Source: Clostridium sp. MCC353 (GTDB lineage Bacteria; Bacillota; Clostridia; Lachnospirales; Lachnospiraceae). From it: a DNA stretch of 64,000 nt. The stretch lies in contig NZ_WQPN01000008.1 in assembly GCF_018785315.1 (NCBI RefSeq), forward strand, positions 1 to 64,000, in the 5' to 3' direction. Below the pieces are notes generated by a model that was given only the letters and a program-made list of their open reading frames with translations, was not told the origin of the DNA and did not search any database. The translations under genes and the position numbers were made by a program. The number at the start of each line of letters is the position of its first letter. Position 1 is the stretch's first letter. Below are positions 39,833 to 48,191 of this stretch, in pieces.

Positions 39833-40699
39833 ATGGAAAAGAGTCATACCGTATATTCGACACAATCTAAAATTATCCGCGCGCTGCTGGTTGTGTTTCT
39901 CATTTTAGTTGCGGCGCTCACCTTATATCCGCTGATTTACATCATCTTCGGGTCCTTTAAGGAGAATGCGGAACTGTTAAGGGGCGGCACAAAACTGCTG
40001 CCTGAGAAATTTATCCTGGATAACTACAAAGAGGCGTGGCACAAGGCCAATTTCGCCAGATATACCTTCAACAGTATTATGATCAGTGTGGGCGTTATGA
40101 TCGTCACTCTGGTTGCCACCAGCATGGCAGGATATGTGTTCGCCAGAAAGAATTTCAGGGGAAAAGAGCTTCTGTACAGCCTTTTTGTGGCATTTATGTT
40201 TGTAAATGTAGGAAGCGTTACGCTGAGGCCGCTGTTTGAACTGGCTGTTAAGGTGAAAATGAACACGTCCTTGCTCAGTGTAATCCTGATTGCGGCGGGT
40301 ACCGGCCAGGCCACTTATATATTCCTGGTCAGAGGTTTCATGAATACCATTTCCAAAGAACTGGACGACGCGGCTAAAATTGACGGCTGTACATTTTTCC
40401 AGATTTATTATAAAGTGATACTGCCGCTGTTAAAGCCGATCTTAGCCACCACAGGACTGTTGTCCTTCCGTGCAGGCTGGAACGAATACATCATGCCGTT
40501 GGTATTTACAATGTCCAATGAAAAGATGCGTCCGCTGACAGTTGGTGTTACAATGTTAAAGAACAGCGGTGACGGAACCGCGGCCTGGAACCTGATGTTT
40601 GCCGGCGCCACCATTTCCATCATACCGATTGTGGTAATCTACATATTCACCAGCAAGCAGTTTATGAGCGGAATGACGGCCGGAGCGGTGAAAGGTTAA
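39833..40699 (+). CDS. Sugar ABC transporter permease (UgpE/LplC-like)
   Basis: This 288-residue permease has six helices and the EAA loop KELDDAAKIDGCTFFQIYYKVILPLLKP. It ends in the family tail QFMSGMTAGAVKG. It follows the first permease closely and completes the import channel. Confidence 0.93.
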   Translation: MEKSHTVYSTQSKIIRALLVVFLILVAALTLYPLIYIIFGSFKENAELLRGGTKLLPEKFILDNYKEAWHKANFARYTFNSIMISVGVMIVTLVATSMAGYVFARKNFRGKELLYSLFVAFMFVNVGSVTLRPLFELAVKVKMNTSLLSVILIAAGTGQATYIFLVRGFMNTISKELDDAAKIDGCTFFQIYYKVILPLLKPILATTGLLSFRAGWNEYIMPLVFTMSNEKMRPLTVGVTMLKNSGDGTAAWNLMFAGATISIIPIVVIYIFTSKQFMSGMTAGAVKG

Positions 40700-40729
40700 A
40701 TACGTCCAAAAAGCTGTCCACAATAATTA

Positions 40730-40760
40730 AGATGCCGCAGGTGCGGCGGAATAAGAGGAA
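40730..40760 (+). repeat. Third copy of the hairpin-ribosome-site cassette
   Basis: ATGCCGCAGGTGCGGCGGA forms the same GCCGC/GCGGC hairpin as at 38774 and 38861. It ends in AAGAGGAAAGT just before ATG 40764. Confidence 0.7.
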
Positions 40761-40763
40761 AGT

Positions 40764-43208
40764 ATGAAGACAAGTCAATTAAATTCAGAAGGTTTTATCA
40801 TGAGTTATCTGGTTTCAGGCCTGAAAGAGGAAGATTTTAAGGACAATACAGTGGATGAAAACCAGCTCCGTTATGAAAAATATCTCCGTTCCATCCTTAC
40901 AAAGAAGCAGGAAAGGAAGCCGGAAGGAGAGATTCTGCTTGGAAAAACCAGCAGTTTAGGGCTTCCGTGGCGTTATTATTATAATTACGAAAACTGGTTT
41001 GTGGATTTGAGCACATTTTATTCCGTTCTGACCAGAGTGGAAATGGATGCCTGCACCCAGCTTGTGGCCGACAGGGATATGGAGGTTAAAGCGGTGGTGT
41101 GGTCCTATTCTTCCATAGACCTGTGGTGCAATGACGATCATGTGTGTTCCATGATGCCCCCTGTTTACAAACCGATCAGGAAACAGGAAGTGATCCTGAA
41201 GCTGAAAAAGGGCGTAAACCAGCTCTGCATCAGGCTTCAGACCCTGGGGGTCAGGGATACCAGAACTTTATTCGGAATCCAGATTCTGGAAAACCGGGAT
41301 CAGATCAGCGTATCTCTGCCGGATCAGGAGCATACGGATGCGGTTGTCTCCTGCGCAGAGTGGCTGTCGGGAGCTGTGATAAAGGACGGGGAAGTGCGGT
41401 TTGACGGCCCTGCCCCTGCCGGAACCACTTTGGGGTACGATTCGTTAAGCCCTGATTTCGGCCAGGTGAAAACCAAAATCGTGCGCCATGATATCAGCGG
41501 CATTACGGCTGAAAAACTGGAAGAAGGCCGCCCCTATATCGTTGTGGAATGTATGATAAATGGGCAGAAACTGAGCCGCCGGATGGAAGATATCAGCCGG
41601 ATCCTGCCCAAAAAGCTGGAAGGACTCAGCTTTGAAGAGAATAAAATGGAGATATTCAAACGGACTGCGGCGGTGGAATCGCTGAGCCGCGGCGGGAAAT
41701 TCGGTTTTTCCATTTCCAATATCCTGGCCCGGAAGGTGACGGGAACCACAACTCCAAAGGACAGGGAGCTGTTTTTAGAAACCTTATCCCAGATTGAAAA
41801 GCGTTTTGACTGCTCCGATTTCCTGGTATGCGGCCTGGTCCGCTATCTGAAAAATTACGAGCTGGATGAAGAGCTGAAAGAACGGGTGAAAGATGTTCTG
41901 CTCCATTACCGTTTCTGGATGGATCAGGAAGGTTCCGACGCCATGTGCTTTTGGAGTGAAAACCATTCCCTCATGTTCTATGTATCCGCAATGAATGCCG
42001 GGGAACTCTACCCGGAGGAATATTTCACACGGGCCCATATGACGGGACAGGAACTGTATGAAGCCGGTAAAAAGCGGGTGGAGCAGTGGCTGGATGATGT
42101 GGAAGAACACGGATTTGAGGAATTTTTGAGCACGGTTTATATGTGCGTTACATTTGCGGGCCTGCTGAACGCCATTGACTATACGACGAAGGAGATTTCC
42201 GCCAGGGCCGCGAAAGTTACGGACCGTCTGCTGGGAATGCTGGCAATGCACACCTATAAGGGATCGATTATCGCGCCCATGGGCCGGGTTTACCGCCAGG
42301 TTATCTACCCCTTCCTCCAGGGAGCCCAGGCTCTCATGAACCTGGTCAATCCCCAGGTGCCTTATTCTTACGGCGAGGGCTGGCTGGCATTTTACGCTAC
42401 CAGCAAATATAAAATACCGGAAGGGCTGGCCGAAAAGATGGCGGAGGACATTTCCACGGAATATGAGACGGGAAATGCCATGATCCGTTTGGAGAAGAAC
42501 GAAGGTTTCTGCATGACTTCCGTACAGTCGCCCAGAATGGACGAAGGATTTAAGAGATGGACCAATTTGACGCTGGTTGAGGAAATGGAGCCGGTGGATA
42601 AGAAGACCCACGAGTACACCAAGTCCTTAAATGAACGTTTCCACGGCACCACCTGCTTTGAGCCGGGCGTCTATGGATACCAGCAGCATATGTGGAGCGC
42701 GGCGCTGGACGGCCAGACCCAGGTGTTCACCAACCATCCGGGCGGAAGCTGCGATTCCAGCGAAATGCGTCCGGGATTCTGGTACGGCAACGGCGTTATG
42801 CCGGCGATCCGCCAGGAAAAGGGCGTGCTGGGAGCCATTTATGTGATCCCTGAGGAACACCCGATTCATTTTACCCATGCATTCTGGCCAGGGGTTAAGT
42901 TTGAACGGCAGGCAGTGGAGGAACACTGGCTGTTCGGTCAGAAGGACGGCGGATATCTGGCCCTCTGGTGCAGCGAACCCATGAAGGTCCATCAGGATCA
43001 GGTATTCGACTGCGAGTACAGAAGCTACGGGGATGAGATCGCCTACTGCTGTATGGGAGCGGGGAAGGATGAATATCCTGATTTAGAGGCGTTTGCGGAG
43101 TGGTGCAGAAAACATGAGCCGGTTTATGATGGGGAAATGAAGCGTCTGACGGCTGAGGGATTGGAATTGGTTTATGAAAAGCGGGAAGATGTGACGCAGT
43201 ATATATAG
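40764..43208 (+). CDS. Large protein of unknown family linked to a sugar transporter
   Basis: This 814-residue soluble protein has no signal peptide. I do not recognise its family. The first 300 or so residues look beta-rich, the middle is helical and suggests an (alpha/alpha) toroid (FWSENHSLMFYVSAMNAGELYP, then LSTVYMCVTFAGLLNAIDYTTKEISARAA). The C-terminal third is beta-rich with VFTNHPGGSCDSSEMRPGFWYGNG. That order is seen in polysaccharide lyases and heparinase-like enzymes. WSENH and NHPGG are candidate active-site segments. It is the last gene after two permeases and probably degrades the imported oligosaccharide. An alternative start is ATG 40800. Confidence 0.7.
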   Translation: MKTSQLNSEGFIMSYLVSGLKEEDFKDNTVDENQLRYEKYLRSILTKKQERKPEGEILLGKTSSLGLPWRYYYNYENWFVDLSTFYSVLTRVEMDACTQLVADRDMEVKAVVWSYSSIDLWCNDDHVCSMMPPVYKPIRKQEVILKLKKGVNQLCIRLQTLGVRDTRTLFGIQILENRDQISVSLPDQEHTDAVVSCAEWLSGAVIKDGEVRFDGPAPAGTTLGYDSLSPDFGQVKTKIVRHDISGITAEKLEEGRPYIVVECMINGQKLSRRMEDISRILPKKLEGLSFEENKMEIFKRTAAVESLSRGGKFGFSISNILARKVTGTTTPKDRELFLETLSQIEKRFDCSDFLVCGLVRYLKNYELDEELKERVKDVLLHYRFWMDQEGSDAMCFWSENHSLMFYVSAMNAGELYPEEYFTRAHMTGQELYEAGKKRVEQWLDDVEEHGFEEFLSTVYMCVTFAGLLNAIDYTTKEISARAAKVTDRLLGMLAMHTYKGSIIAPMGRVYRQVIYPFLQGAQALMNLVNPQVPYSYGEGWLAFYATSKYKIPEGLAEKMAEDISTEYETGNAMIRLEKNEGFCMTSVQSPRMDEGFKRWTNLTLVEEMEPVDKKTHEYTKSLNERFHGTTCFEPGVYGYQQHMWSAALDGQTQVFTNHPGGSCDSSEMRPGFWYGNGVMPAIRQEKGVLGAIYVIPEEHPIHFTHAFWPGVKFERQAVEEHWLFGQKDGGYLALWCSEPMKVHQDQVFDCEYRSYGDEIAYCCMGAGKDEYPDLEAFAEWCRKHEPVYDGEMKRLTAEGLELVYEKREDVTQYI

Positions 43209-43397
43209 GTAAAGAAATTTGCGGTATAAACTATATTTTAATAGTGCTGAGATTAGCCTTAATGGTAATGTAGTCTGTTATAAATCGCAGTCATATAGCA
43301 ATTTAAATATATAATAGTTATCATTGTATTTGGTTCCTCTCCACGATAAAAAATTGGTGTATAGTTGAAAAGAAGTCAGAGGATAGTCTGGTGGTTT

Positions 43398-43420
43398 CCT
43401 TCGGAAATAAGCGAAGGAGG
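43398..43420 (+). promoter_or_regulatory. Hairpin masking the toxin ribosome site
   Basis: CCTTCG (43398-43403) pairs with CGAAGG (43412-43417), which overlaps the GGAGG (43416-43420) of the small toxin gene. This partial masking is typical of type I toxin mRNAs. Confidence 0.55.
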
Positions 43421-43429
43421 AAATGTAAT

Positions 43430-43513
43430 ATGGATACACTTGAAGTGTTGACATTGGTGCTGGTGATTTTTGCCGCGCTTGCCTGCATAGATAACCATCA
43501 GAACAAAAAATAG
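43430..43513 (+). CDS. Putative holin-like type I toxin (27 aa)
   Basis: A 27-residue peptide has a short acidic start (MDTLEVLTL), one hydrophobic helix and a polar, basic end (DNHQNKK). This matches the pattern of the 'putative holin-like toxin' family in Firmicutes. GGAGG lies 10 nt before ATG 43430. The ribosome site is partly sequestered by a hairpin. The stop codon lies in a perfect 11-bp hairpin (43513-43541) that also acts as a terminator on the opposite strand, as expected for an antisense antitoxin RNA. Expression is inferred. Confidence 0.65.
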   Translation: MDTLEVLTLVLVIFAALACIDNHQNKK

Positions 43514-43541
43514 CTATCCTCTACCGCAAATAGAGGATAGC
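43513..43541 (-). terminator. Hairpin with minus-strand T-run
   Basis: GCTATCCTCTA (43513-43523) pairs with TAGAGGATAGC (43531-43541). On the minus strand it is followed by TATTTTTTG, so it terminates minus-strand transcripts. The AGAGGATAG sequence also occurs at 43379, upstream of the toxin gene, allowing alternative pairing. Confidence 0.7.
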
Positions 43542-43580
43542 CCATAACTAAAAATTGTGAGTTAATCCGAAGCGCAATCA

Positions 43581-43868
43581 TCAGACAAATCCATGTCTTT
43601 TGATTACTTCTAAGTAAATTATACACTGGGTACTTGAATTTTTCAAGTACCCTTTTGAATTTTGTAAGTAGCCAGTTTCACGGTCTGCGAAAAGCTGGTT
43701 TAAATCAGTATACCCTTTTTCAGAGGGATCTTTCGCAATCCTTTCCGCCTCATGCATTGCAGCAATGGTTTCCGTGTTTGGTTGATTCCGCGTTACATGA
43801 AAAAAGGGGAGACCGCACTCGCGGAGAGCCTGACGGACAAAAATATTAAATGCTGTTGATATATTCAT
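43581..43868 (-). pseudogene. Truncated RelB/DinJ-type antitoxin
   Basis: The 95-residue frame begins MNISTAFNIFVRQALRECGLPF, which is the second half of a DinJ/RelB ribbon-helix-helix domain. It continues through ADRETGY. The N-terminal strand and first helix that normally precede it (about 25 residues) are missing, and the end is an unusual extension (NSSTQCIIYLEVIKRHGFV). AAAGGGGGAAATCGC lies before ATG 43868, so it may still be translated. No RelE/YafQ toxin is next to it. I read it as a decaying remnant. Confidence 0.6.
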
Positions 43869-43888
43869 GCGATTTCCCCCTTTTACTG

Positions 43889-43948
43889 TTACTCAATCAA
43901 TTCTTCCATGCTGATATTCAATACTTCAGCCGATCTGCATTTTTTCAT
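43889..43948 (-). pseudogene. Short HTH-like remnant (19 aa)
   Basis: On the minus strand, just upstream of the antitoxin remnant, a 19-codon frame encodes MKKCRSAEVLNISMEELIE. AEVLNISMEELI resembles the end of an XRE-type helix-turn-helix. A TGAGG motif lies 5-9 nt before its ATG. It is too short to act as a repressor and probably derives from a lost gene. Confidence 0.3.
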
Positions 43949-44018
43949 TTATCAACCTCATTGTACTTGATGGTTTTAGTGTATGATATTTACAACTAAA
44001 AAACAAGATACACACAGT

Positions 44019-44795
44019 TTACTTTATAAAATTCACATCCACATCCCGCACCAGATTCTCAATCTTATTCTTAGCATTTTTCAGCAATACTTTCAGCAGT
44101 TCCGCCTTATCATCCGTAAAATGGGACTGGAGCACCGAGATGCTCAGAGCCGCGATAATCCCTCCATTTTTCCGGATCGGGACGGCGAAGCAGGAGATAT
44201 TGGCGTTGGATTCCCCCTGCTCAAAGGTGACCTGGGCGGCCTGGAACTCCTGTAACTGCCGGTATAGCTGGGGGACGGTGGAAACTGTCTGGGAAGTTAA
44301 GGGCGGCAGTTGTTCCGGATACATGGATTTAAGCTGGTCTAAGGAATGGTCCAGAAGCAGGGCTTTTCCCAAGCTGGTGGCGTATGCCGGCATTCTGGCG
44401 CCCACGGTGGTGAAGATTCTCACCCGTTCGGGGGAATCGTGGGTGATCAGGTAGAAGATGTTCCCTCCGTCCAAAACCGCAAAATGAGAAGTTTCCCCGC
44501 ATACATTGACCATATTTAAAATAATTTCCGAAATATCTTTCAGCACATCTGACTGTTTCGCATAAGTCTGGCCCACTTCGTAGGCTTTCATTCCAATAAA
44601 ATAACGCATGCTCTGCCGGTTGTAATAGAGGTATTTTTGATCTACCAATGTGTGCAGAACCGGGAAAATGCTGCTTTTAGGCGCTCCTATAAAATCCGCC
44701 ATTTCAGTTAATGTGTATCCCTGTTTGTTGAAGGCAACCGCTTCTAAAATTTTTAAAACGCGCAGGGTTGGACGGTGAAGTTCTTTATCTGGCAT
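44019..44795 (-). CDS. IclR-family transcriptional regulator
   Basis: This 258-residue regulator has an N-terminal IclR winged helix (LRVLKILEAVAFNKQGYTLTEMADFIGAPKSSIFPVLHTLVDQKYL). A C-terminal GAF-like effector domain follows (GARMPAYATSLGKALL and SCFAVPIRKNGGIIAALSISV). AAAGGAGTGATC precedes ATG 44795. It is divergent from the RidA-DapA-TctCBA operon and should control it by sensing an organic acid or an intermediate. Two palindromes at 45126 and 45150 are candidate binding sites. Confidence 0.93.
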   Translation of the reverse strand: MPDKELHRPTLRVLKILEAVAFNKQGYTLTEMADFIGAPKSSIFPVLHTLVDQKYLYYNRQSMRYFIGMKAYEVGQTYAKQSDVLKDISEIILNMVNVCGETSHFAVLDGGNIFYLITHDSPERVRIFTTVGARMPAYATSLGKALLLDHSLDQLKSMYPEQLPPLTSQTVSTVPQLYRQLQEFQAAQVTFEQGESNANISCFAVPIRKNGGIIAALSISVLQSHFTDDKAELLKVLLKNAKNKIENLVRDVDVNFIK

Positions 44796-45067
44796 ATGAT
44801 CACTCCTTTATGGTATTACAAAAAATGTTTTTATAAATCATTTGATTTATAAGCGTACAATTTTTGTGCCGCTTAGTTTGTTAGTAATTTGATTAATAAC
44901 TCGTCTATTAAAAATAATATCGGTTCGTAATACCGAACAATTAAAACATAACACGTTTTTTCCGCATTGTCAAACATCACTGGTAAATATTGTAAAATAC
45001 ACACAAAAACTAGAAAAAATATGAAATAAAAGTAATAAAAATAGATAAATAAAAGAAGCGCACTTTG

Positions 45068-45096
45068 TTGACAAGAGAAAATATGTATGATATTAT
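45068..45096 (+). promoter_or_regulatory. Promoter of the RidA-DapA-TctCBA operon
   Basis: TTGACA (45068-45073), a 17-nt spacer and TATTAT (45091-45096), near consensus. The rest of the 384-bp gap from 44796 is AT-rich and holds no gene that I can support. Confidence 0.8.
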
Positions 45097-45125
45097 CAAA
45101 TTGTAGTTTGTATATAAGAATGATT

Positions 45126-45165
45126 ATTCGTATATTCGAATCAATGGTGGTTCGATTATTCGAAC
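45126..45165. promoter_or_regulatory. Two palindromic operators for IclR
   Basis: ATTCGTATATTCGAAT (45126-45141) and GTTCGATTATTCGAAC (45150-45165) share the TTCGANNNNTCGAA theme and are 24 bp apart centre to centre. The second has perfect 6-bp arms. They lie downstream of the promoter, so binding would give roadblock repression. The link to the divergent IclR protein is inference. Confidence 0.6.
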
Positions 45166-45179
45166 GAAGGAGGGGTATG

Positions 45180-45659
45180 ATGAATGCGGAAGAACGATTG
45201 ACGTCATTGGGAATTGAACTTCCGGACGCGCCTGTGCCTAAGGCGTCATATGTTCCTTGTGTCAGGGTGGGAAACCTGCTGTTTTTATCCGGCCAGGGCA
45301 CGATGTATCAGGGGGAGCGGAGATATTTGGGCAAGCTGGGCAAAGAGGTTTCGGAAGAGGAAGGGTACCGGGCGGCCAGGATCTGCGGTCTGAATCTGCT
45401 GGCCCAGTTAAGAAATTATCTGGGAACTTTGAACCGGGTTGAGAGGATCGTCCATTTAAAGGGGTTTGTGGCCAGCGATCCGGAGTTTACCAAACAGCCG
45501 GCAGTCATAAACGGCGCTTCAGACCTGATGGAACAGGTATTTGGAGAGGCGGGACGGCACAGCCGCAGCGCGCTGGGAATGGCGGTTCTTCCGGGCAACA
45601 TAAGCGTAGAGGTCGAACTGATAGCAGAGATAAAGGGGGATGGGCAGACGGATGAATGA
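45180..45659 (+). CDS. RidA-family (YjgF/enamine deaminase-like) protein
   Basis: This 159-residue protein has the RidA fold motifs PKASYVPCVRVGNLLFLSGQG and VHLKGFVASDPEFTKQPAVINGASDLMEQVFGEAGRHSRSALGMAVLP. It is of the longer YjgH/YokF-like branch; the SALG arginine site is present. RidA proteins hydrolyse reactive enamine/imine intermediates made by PLP enzymes. A PLP-type enzyme gene is in this operon (49664). I chose ATG 45180, spaced 6 nt from AGGAGG. Confidence 0.9.
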   Translation: MNAEERLTSLGIELPDAPVPKASYVPCVRVGNLLFLSGQGTMYQGERRYLGKLGKEVSEEEGYRAARICGLNLLAQLRNYLGTLNRVERIVHLKGFVASDPEFTKQPAVINGASDLMEQVFGEAGRHSRSALGMAVLPGNISVEVELIAEIKGDGQTDE

Positions 45660-46542
45660 ATGTTTAAAAGGAAGTATTCCCGCAATGATAACGCCTTTGA
45701 ATGAAGATGGTTCTCTGGATGAGAACAGCTACCGGCAGTTGATAAAAAGAGCGCTGGACGGGGGCTGCCAGGGGGTGATGATTCTGGGATCCTGCGGCGA
45801 AGGGGTGGTCGTGGAACAGAAAACATTTGAACAGGCGGTGGAAACGGCCAGGGATGAGACAAAGGACAGAGGGGTATTGATTGTCTCTACCGGGGCTGCG
45901 TCGGTACAGCGGGTGAAGGAGAATATAAAAACTGCATACAGACATCATGCGGATTATGTGCTCAACATACCGCCGATGTATTTTGACGAGACACAGGAAG
46001 CCATGGGAGATTATTTTGTGCGGCTGGCAGAATATTCGGAACTGCCCACGATGATCTATAACATTCCGTCAATCACCAGGAATAATGTGGGGATTCAGAC
46101 GCTGGTGGATCTGAGCGCCCATGAGAATATTGTGGGGCTGAAGGACAGCAGCGGCAATCACATCACATTCCAGCGGGTGGTGCATGAAACAAAAGAACAG
46201 GATTTCAGCGTATTTGTGGGAAGGGCGCCGCTCATCTGCGCTTCCCTCCAGATGGGGGCGGCGGGATCGATGTCGCCGATTCCAAATTTGGATCCCAGGC
46301 TGGATCTGGATATTTACCATTATTTGGAACAGGGGGAAACTCAGAAGGCCATTGACCTGCAGATGAAGATCAGCAGGATTACGGGGCTGTTTTCCTATAA
46401 GAATATGTCGATTAATGTTAATTTAAAAGGGCTTTTGTCGGCGCTCGGGTTCTGCCGTCCCTATACGGCCGGATTTGACCCGGTGCTTTCGGAACAGGAG
46501 TGCATGTTGTTAAAAGACAGATACATGGAAATCGTTCAATAA
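45652..46542 (+). CDS. DapA/N-acetylneuraminate-lyase-family aldolase
   Basis: This 296-residue class I aldolase has the Schiff-base lysine K164 in IVGLKDSSGN and the tyrosine in MIYNIPS. The usual GTTGE substrate loop is GSCGE. It starts at ATG 45652, overlapping ridA by 8 bp; ATG 45640 is also open. Dihydrodipicolinate synthase itself is unlikely. Family members in catabolic operons cleave or make 2-keto acids, and this one may do so with sugars or hydroxy acids. Confidence 0.88.
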   Translation: MNECLKGSIPAMITPLNEDGSLDENSYRQLIKRALDGGCQGVMILGSCGEGVVVEQKTFEQAVETARDETKDRGVLIVSTGAASVQRVKENIKTAYRHHADYVLNIPPMYFDETQEAMGDYFVRLAEYSELPTMIYNIPSITRNNVGIQTLVDLSAHENIVGLKDSSGNHITFQRVVHETKEQDFSVFVGRAPLICASLQMGAAGSMSPIPNLDPRLDLDIYHYLEQGETQKAIDLQMKISRITGLFSYKNMSINVNLKGLLSALGFCRPYTAGFDPVLSEQECMLLKDRYMEIVQ

Positions 46543-46556
46543 AAGGAGGAAATATT

Positions 46557-47672
46557 ATGAGAAAAACAAGTATTTTATGTATGGCGTTAGCGGTATCGGC
46601 AGTTCTCATGGCGGGCTGCGGCTCTTCCAAGACGGAACAGGCGCCGGCTGCAAAAACGGAGCAGACGCAGAAGGCGGAAGAGGCTAAGAAAGCGGAAGAA
46701 ACCCAGAAAGCGGAGGAAACCAAAAAAGCGGAGGAGACCGCCGCTGTGAGCCAGGCTTCGGCGGAGGAGAAAAAACTTCCGGACGGATATCCGAAAAAGC
46801 CCATTAAGATCATTGTTCCCTGGGATGCAGGCGGCGGAACGGACGTATTTGTGAGAACCATAGCAACCGGAGCAGAGAAATATCTGGGACAGCCGCTGAA
46901 TATTGTGAACCGGGGCGGTGCGGGTGGAACGATCGCCACCACGGAATTTTTAAAGGAAAAAGGGGACGGGTACAGCATTATTTTTGAAGCCATTGGAGTA
47001 TTTTCCACTCAGCCGAAGATGAACGCCGTTACCTATAAGGCTGAAGATTTCAAGCCGGTTATCGGAACTACAGTAGATCCCATCATGCTGGTGACCACCA
47101 CCCAGACCGGGATTAAAACATTTGACGAGTTTAAGGAATATGCCAAGAATAACACGGTGAATTTCGGGTTTACCGGCAGCGGTTCTCTCCATGAGATAGC
47201 CAATTATGCGCTGTTTGGCGAGCTGGATGCGGATGTGAATGGAATTAACTATACAGGAGGCGGTGAGCTTCTGGCGGCTATGATGGGGAACCATGTCCAG
47301 TTCGGTTCTCTGCATCCGGTCAATATCATGTCATACGAAGACGCGGATACATTTGTTCCGCTGCTGGTATATTCCAATGAGCGGATTGCCCAGTATCCTG
47401 ATGTACCTACAGCCAAAGAAATGGGCTATAATTTCGATTTTGAAGTATGGAAATTCATAGCAGCTCCTAAGGATACTCCTGACGAGATCATTGATTATCT
47501 GTACGATGGATTTGATAAGATTCTGAAAGATCCTGAGATCAAAAAACTTCTGGAAGAGGGCGGTTCCGTGATGATGGATCACAATACCCCTGAAGAAGTG
47601 GAAGAAAAGCTTTTGAGTAATGTGGAACAGACAGGAAAAATTCTGGACGAACTGGGCCTGAGCCAAAATTAG
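46557..47672 (+). CDS. tctC: Second TctC-type binding lipoprotein
   Basis: This 371-residue lipoprotein has a lipobox LMAGC (C21) and a Lys/Glu-rich linker with repeated KAEET units. A Bug-type domain follows (IIVPWDAGGGTDVFVRTIATGAEKYLGQ and NRGGAGGTIATTEFL). AGGAGGAAATATT precedes ATG 46557. It belongs to the IclR-controlled operon. The substrate is unknown; neighbours suggest an N-acyl-D-amino acid or a related acid. Confidence 0.9.
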   Translation: MRKTSILCMALAVSAVLMAGCGSSKTEQAPAAKTEQTQKAEEAKKAEETQKAEETKKAEETAAVSQASAEEKKLPDGYPKKPIKIIVPWDAGGGTDVFVRTIATGAEKYLGQPLNIVNRGGAGGTIATTEFLKEKGDGYSIIFEAIGVFSTQPKMNAVTYKAEDFKPVIGTTVDPIMLVTTTQTGIKTFDEFKEYAKNNTVNFGFTGSGSLHEIANYALFGELDADVNGINYTGGGELLAAMMGNHVQFGSLHPVNIMSYEDADTFVPLLVYSNERIAQYPDVPTAKEMGYNFDFEVWKFIAAPKDTPDEIIDYLYDGFDKILKDPEIKKLLEEGGSVMMDHNTPEEVEEKLLSNVEQTGKILDELGLSQN

Positions 47673-47718
47673 GCATAAGAAGCAGGGCTGCGGTAAAATG
47701 CTTCAGAATGGAGGAAAT

Positions 47719-48162
47719 ATGAAGATAAATACTAATTTGTGTACCGGAATTATTTTTCTGGTTCTGGGAACGGCCGCTTTATTTATCATTCCCACCCAGA
47801 TTCCGGCAGGCCATAATGACTATGGGCCGAGACTGTTTCCTTACATTGTTTCTGTTATCATGATCCTCTCCAGCCTGGGGGTTTTGGCTGGAGAGTGGGG
47901 CAGGTACAGAAAAAATATGAAAAAGGAGACCGTGGAAGTTGACCTGTATGAACTGAAACGGGTGGGGCTGATGTTTCTCATCATGACTGCGTACATATTT
48001 TTGATAGAACCGTTGGGATTTATTCTGTCCTCCGCATTGTTTGTCAGCGGGATACTGGTATTTTTTAAGTCTAAAAACCCGGTATATTATGTTGTCTGCA
48101 TTGGGTTGACGGCGGCGATTTATTATGGGTTCAGAATCTTTTTGAAGGTGTATCTGCCGTAA
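47719..48162 (+). CDS. tctB: Second TctB-type small permease subunit
   Basis: This 147-residue protein has four hydrophobic helices with a short N-terminus. GGAGGAAAT immediately precedes ATG 47719; an in-frame ATG at 47698 lacks a site. The order tctC-tctB-tctA matches the first locus. Confidence 0.82.
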   Translation: MKINTNLCTGIIFLVLGTAALFIIPTQIPAGHNDYGPRLFPYIVSVIMILSSLGVLAGEWGRYRKNMKKETVEVDLYELKRVGLMFLIMTAYIFLIEPLGFILSSALFVSGILVFFKSKNPVYYVVCIGLTAAIYYGFRIFLKVYLP

Positions 48163-48191
48163 GCGCACGCCAAAAATGAAGGAGGTATGAT

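Noticed and set aside
45652-46542. dapA (lysine biosynthesis)
   Set aside because: The substrate loop is GSCGE, not GTTGE, and the operon is catabolic and transporter-linked.
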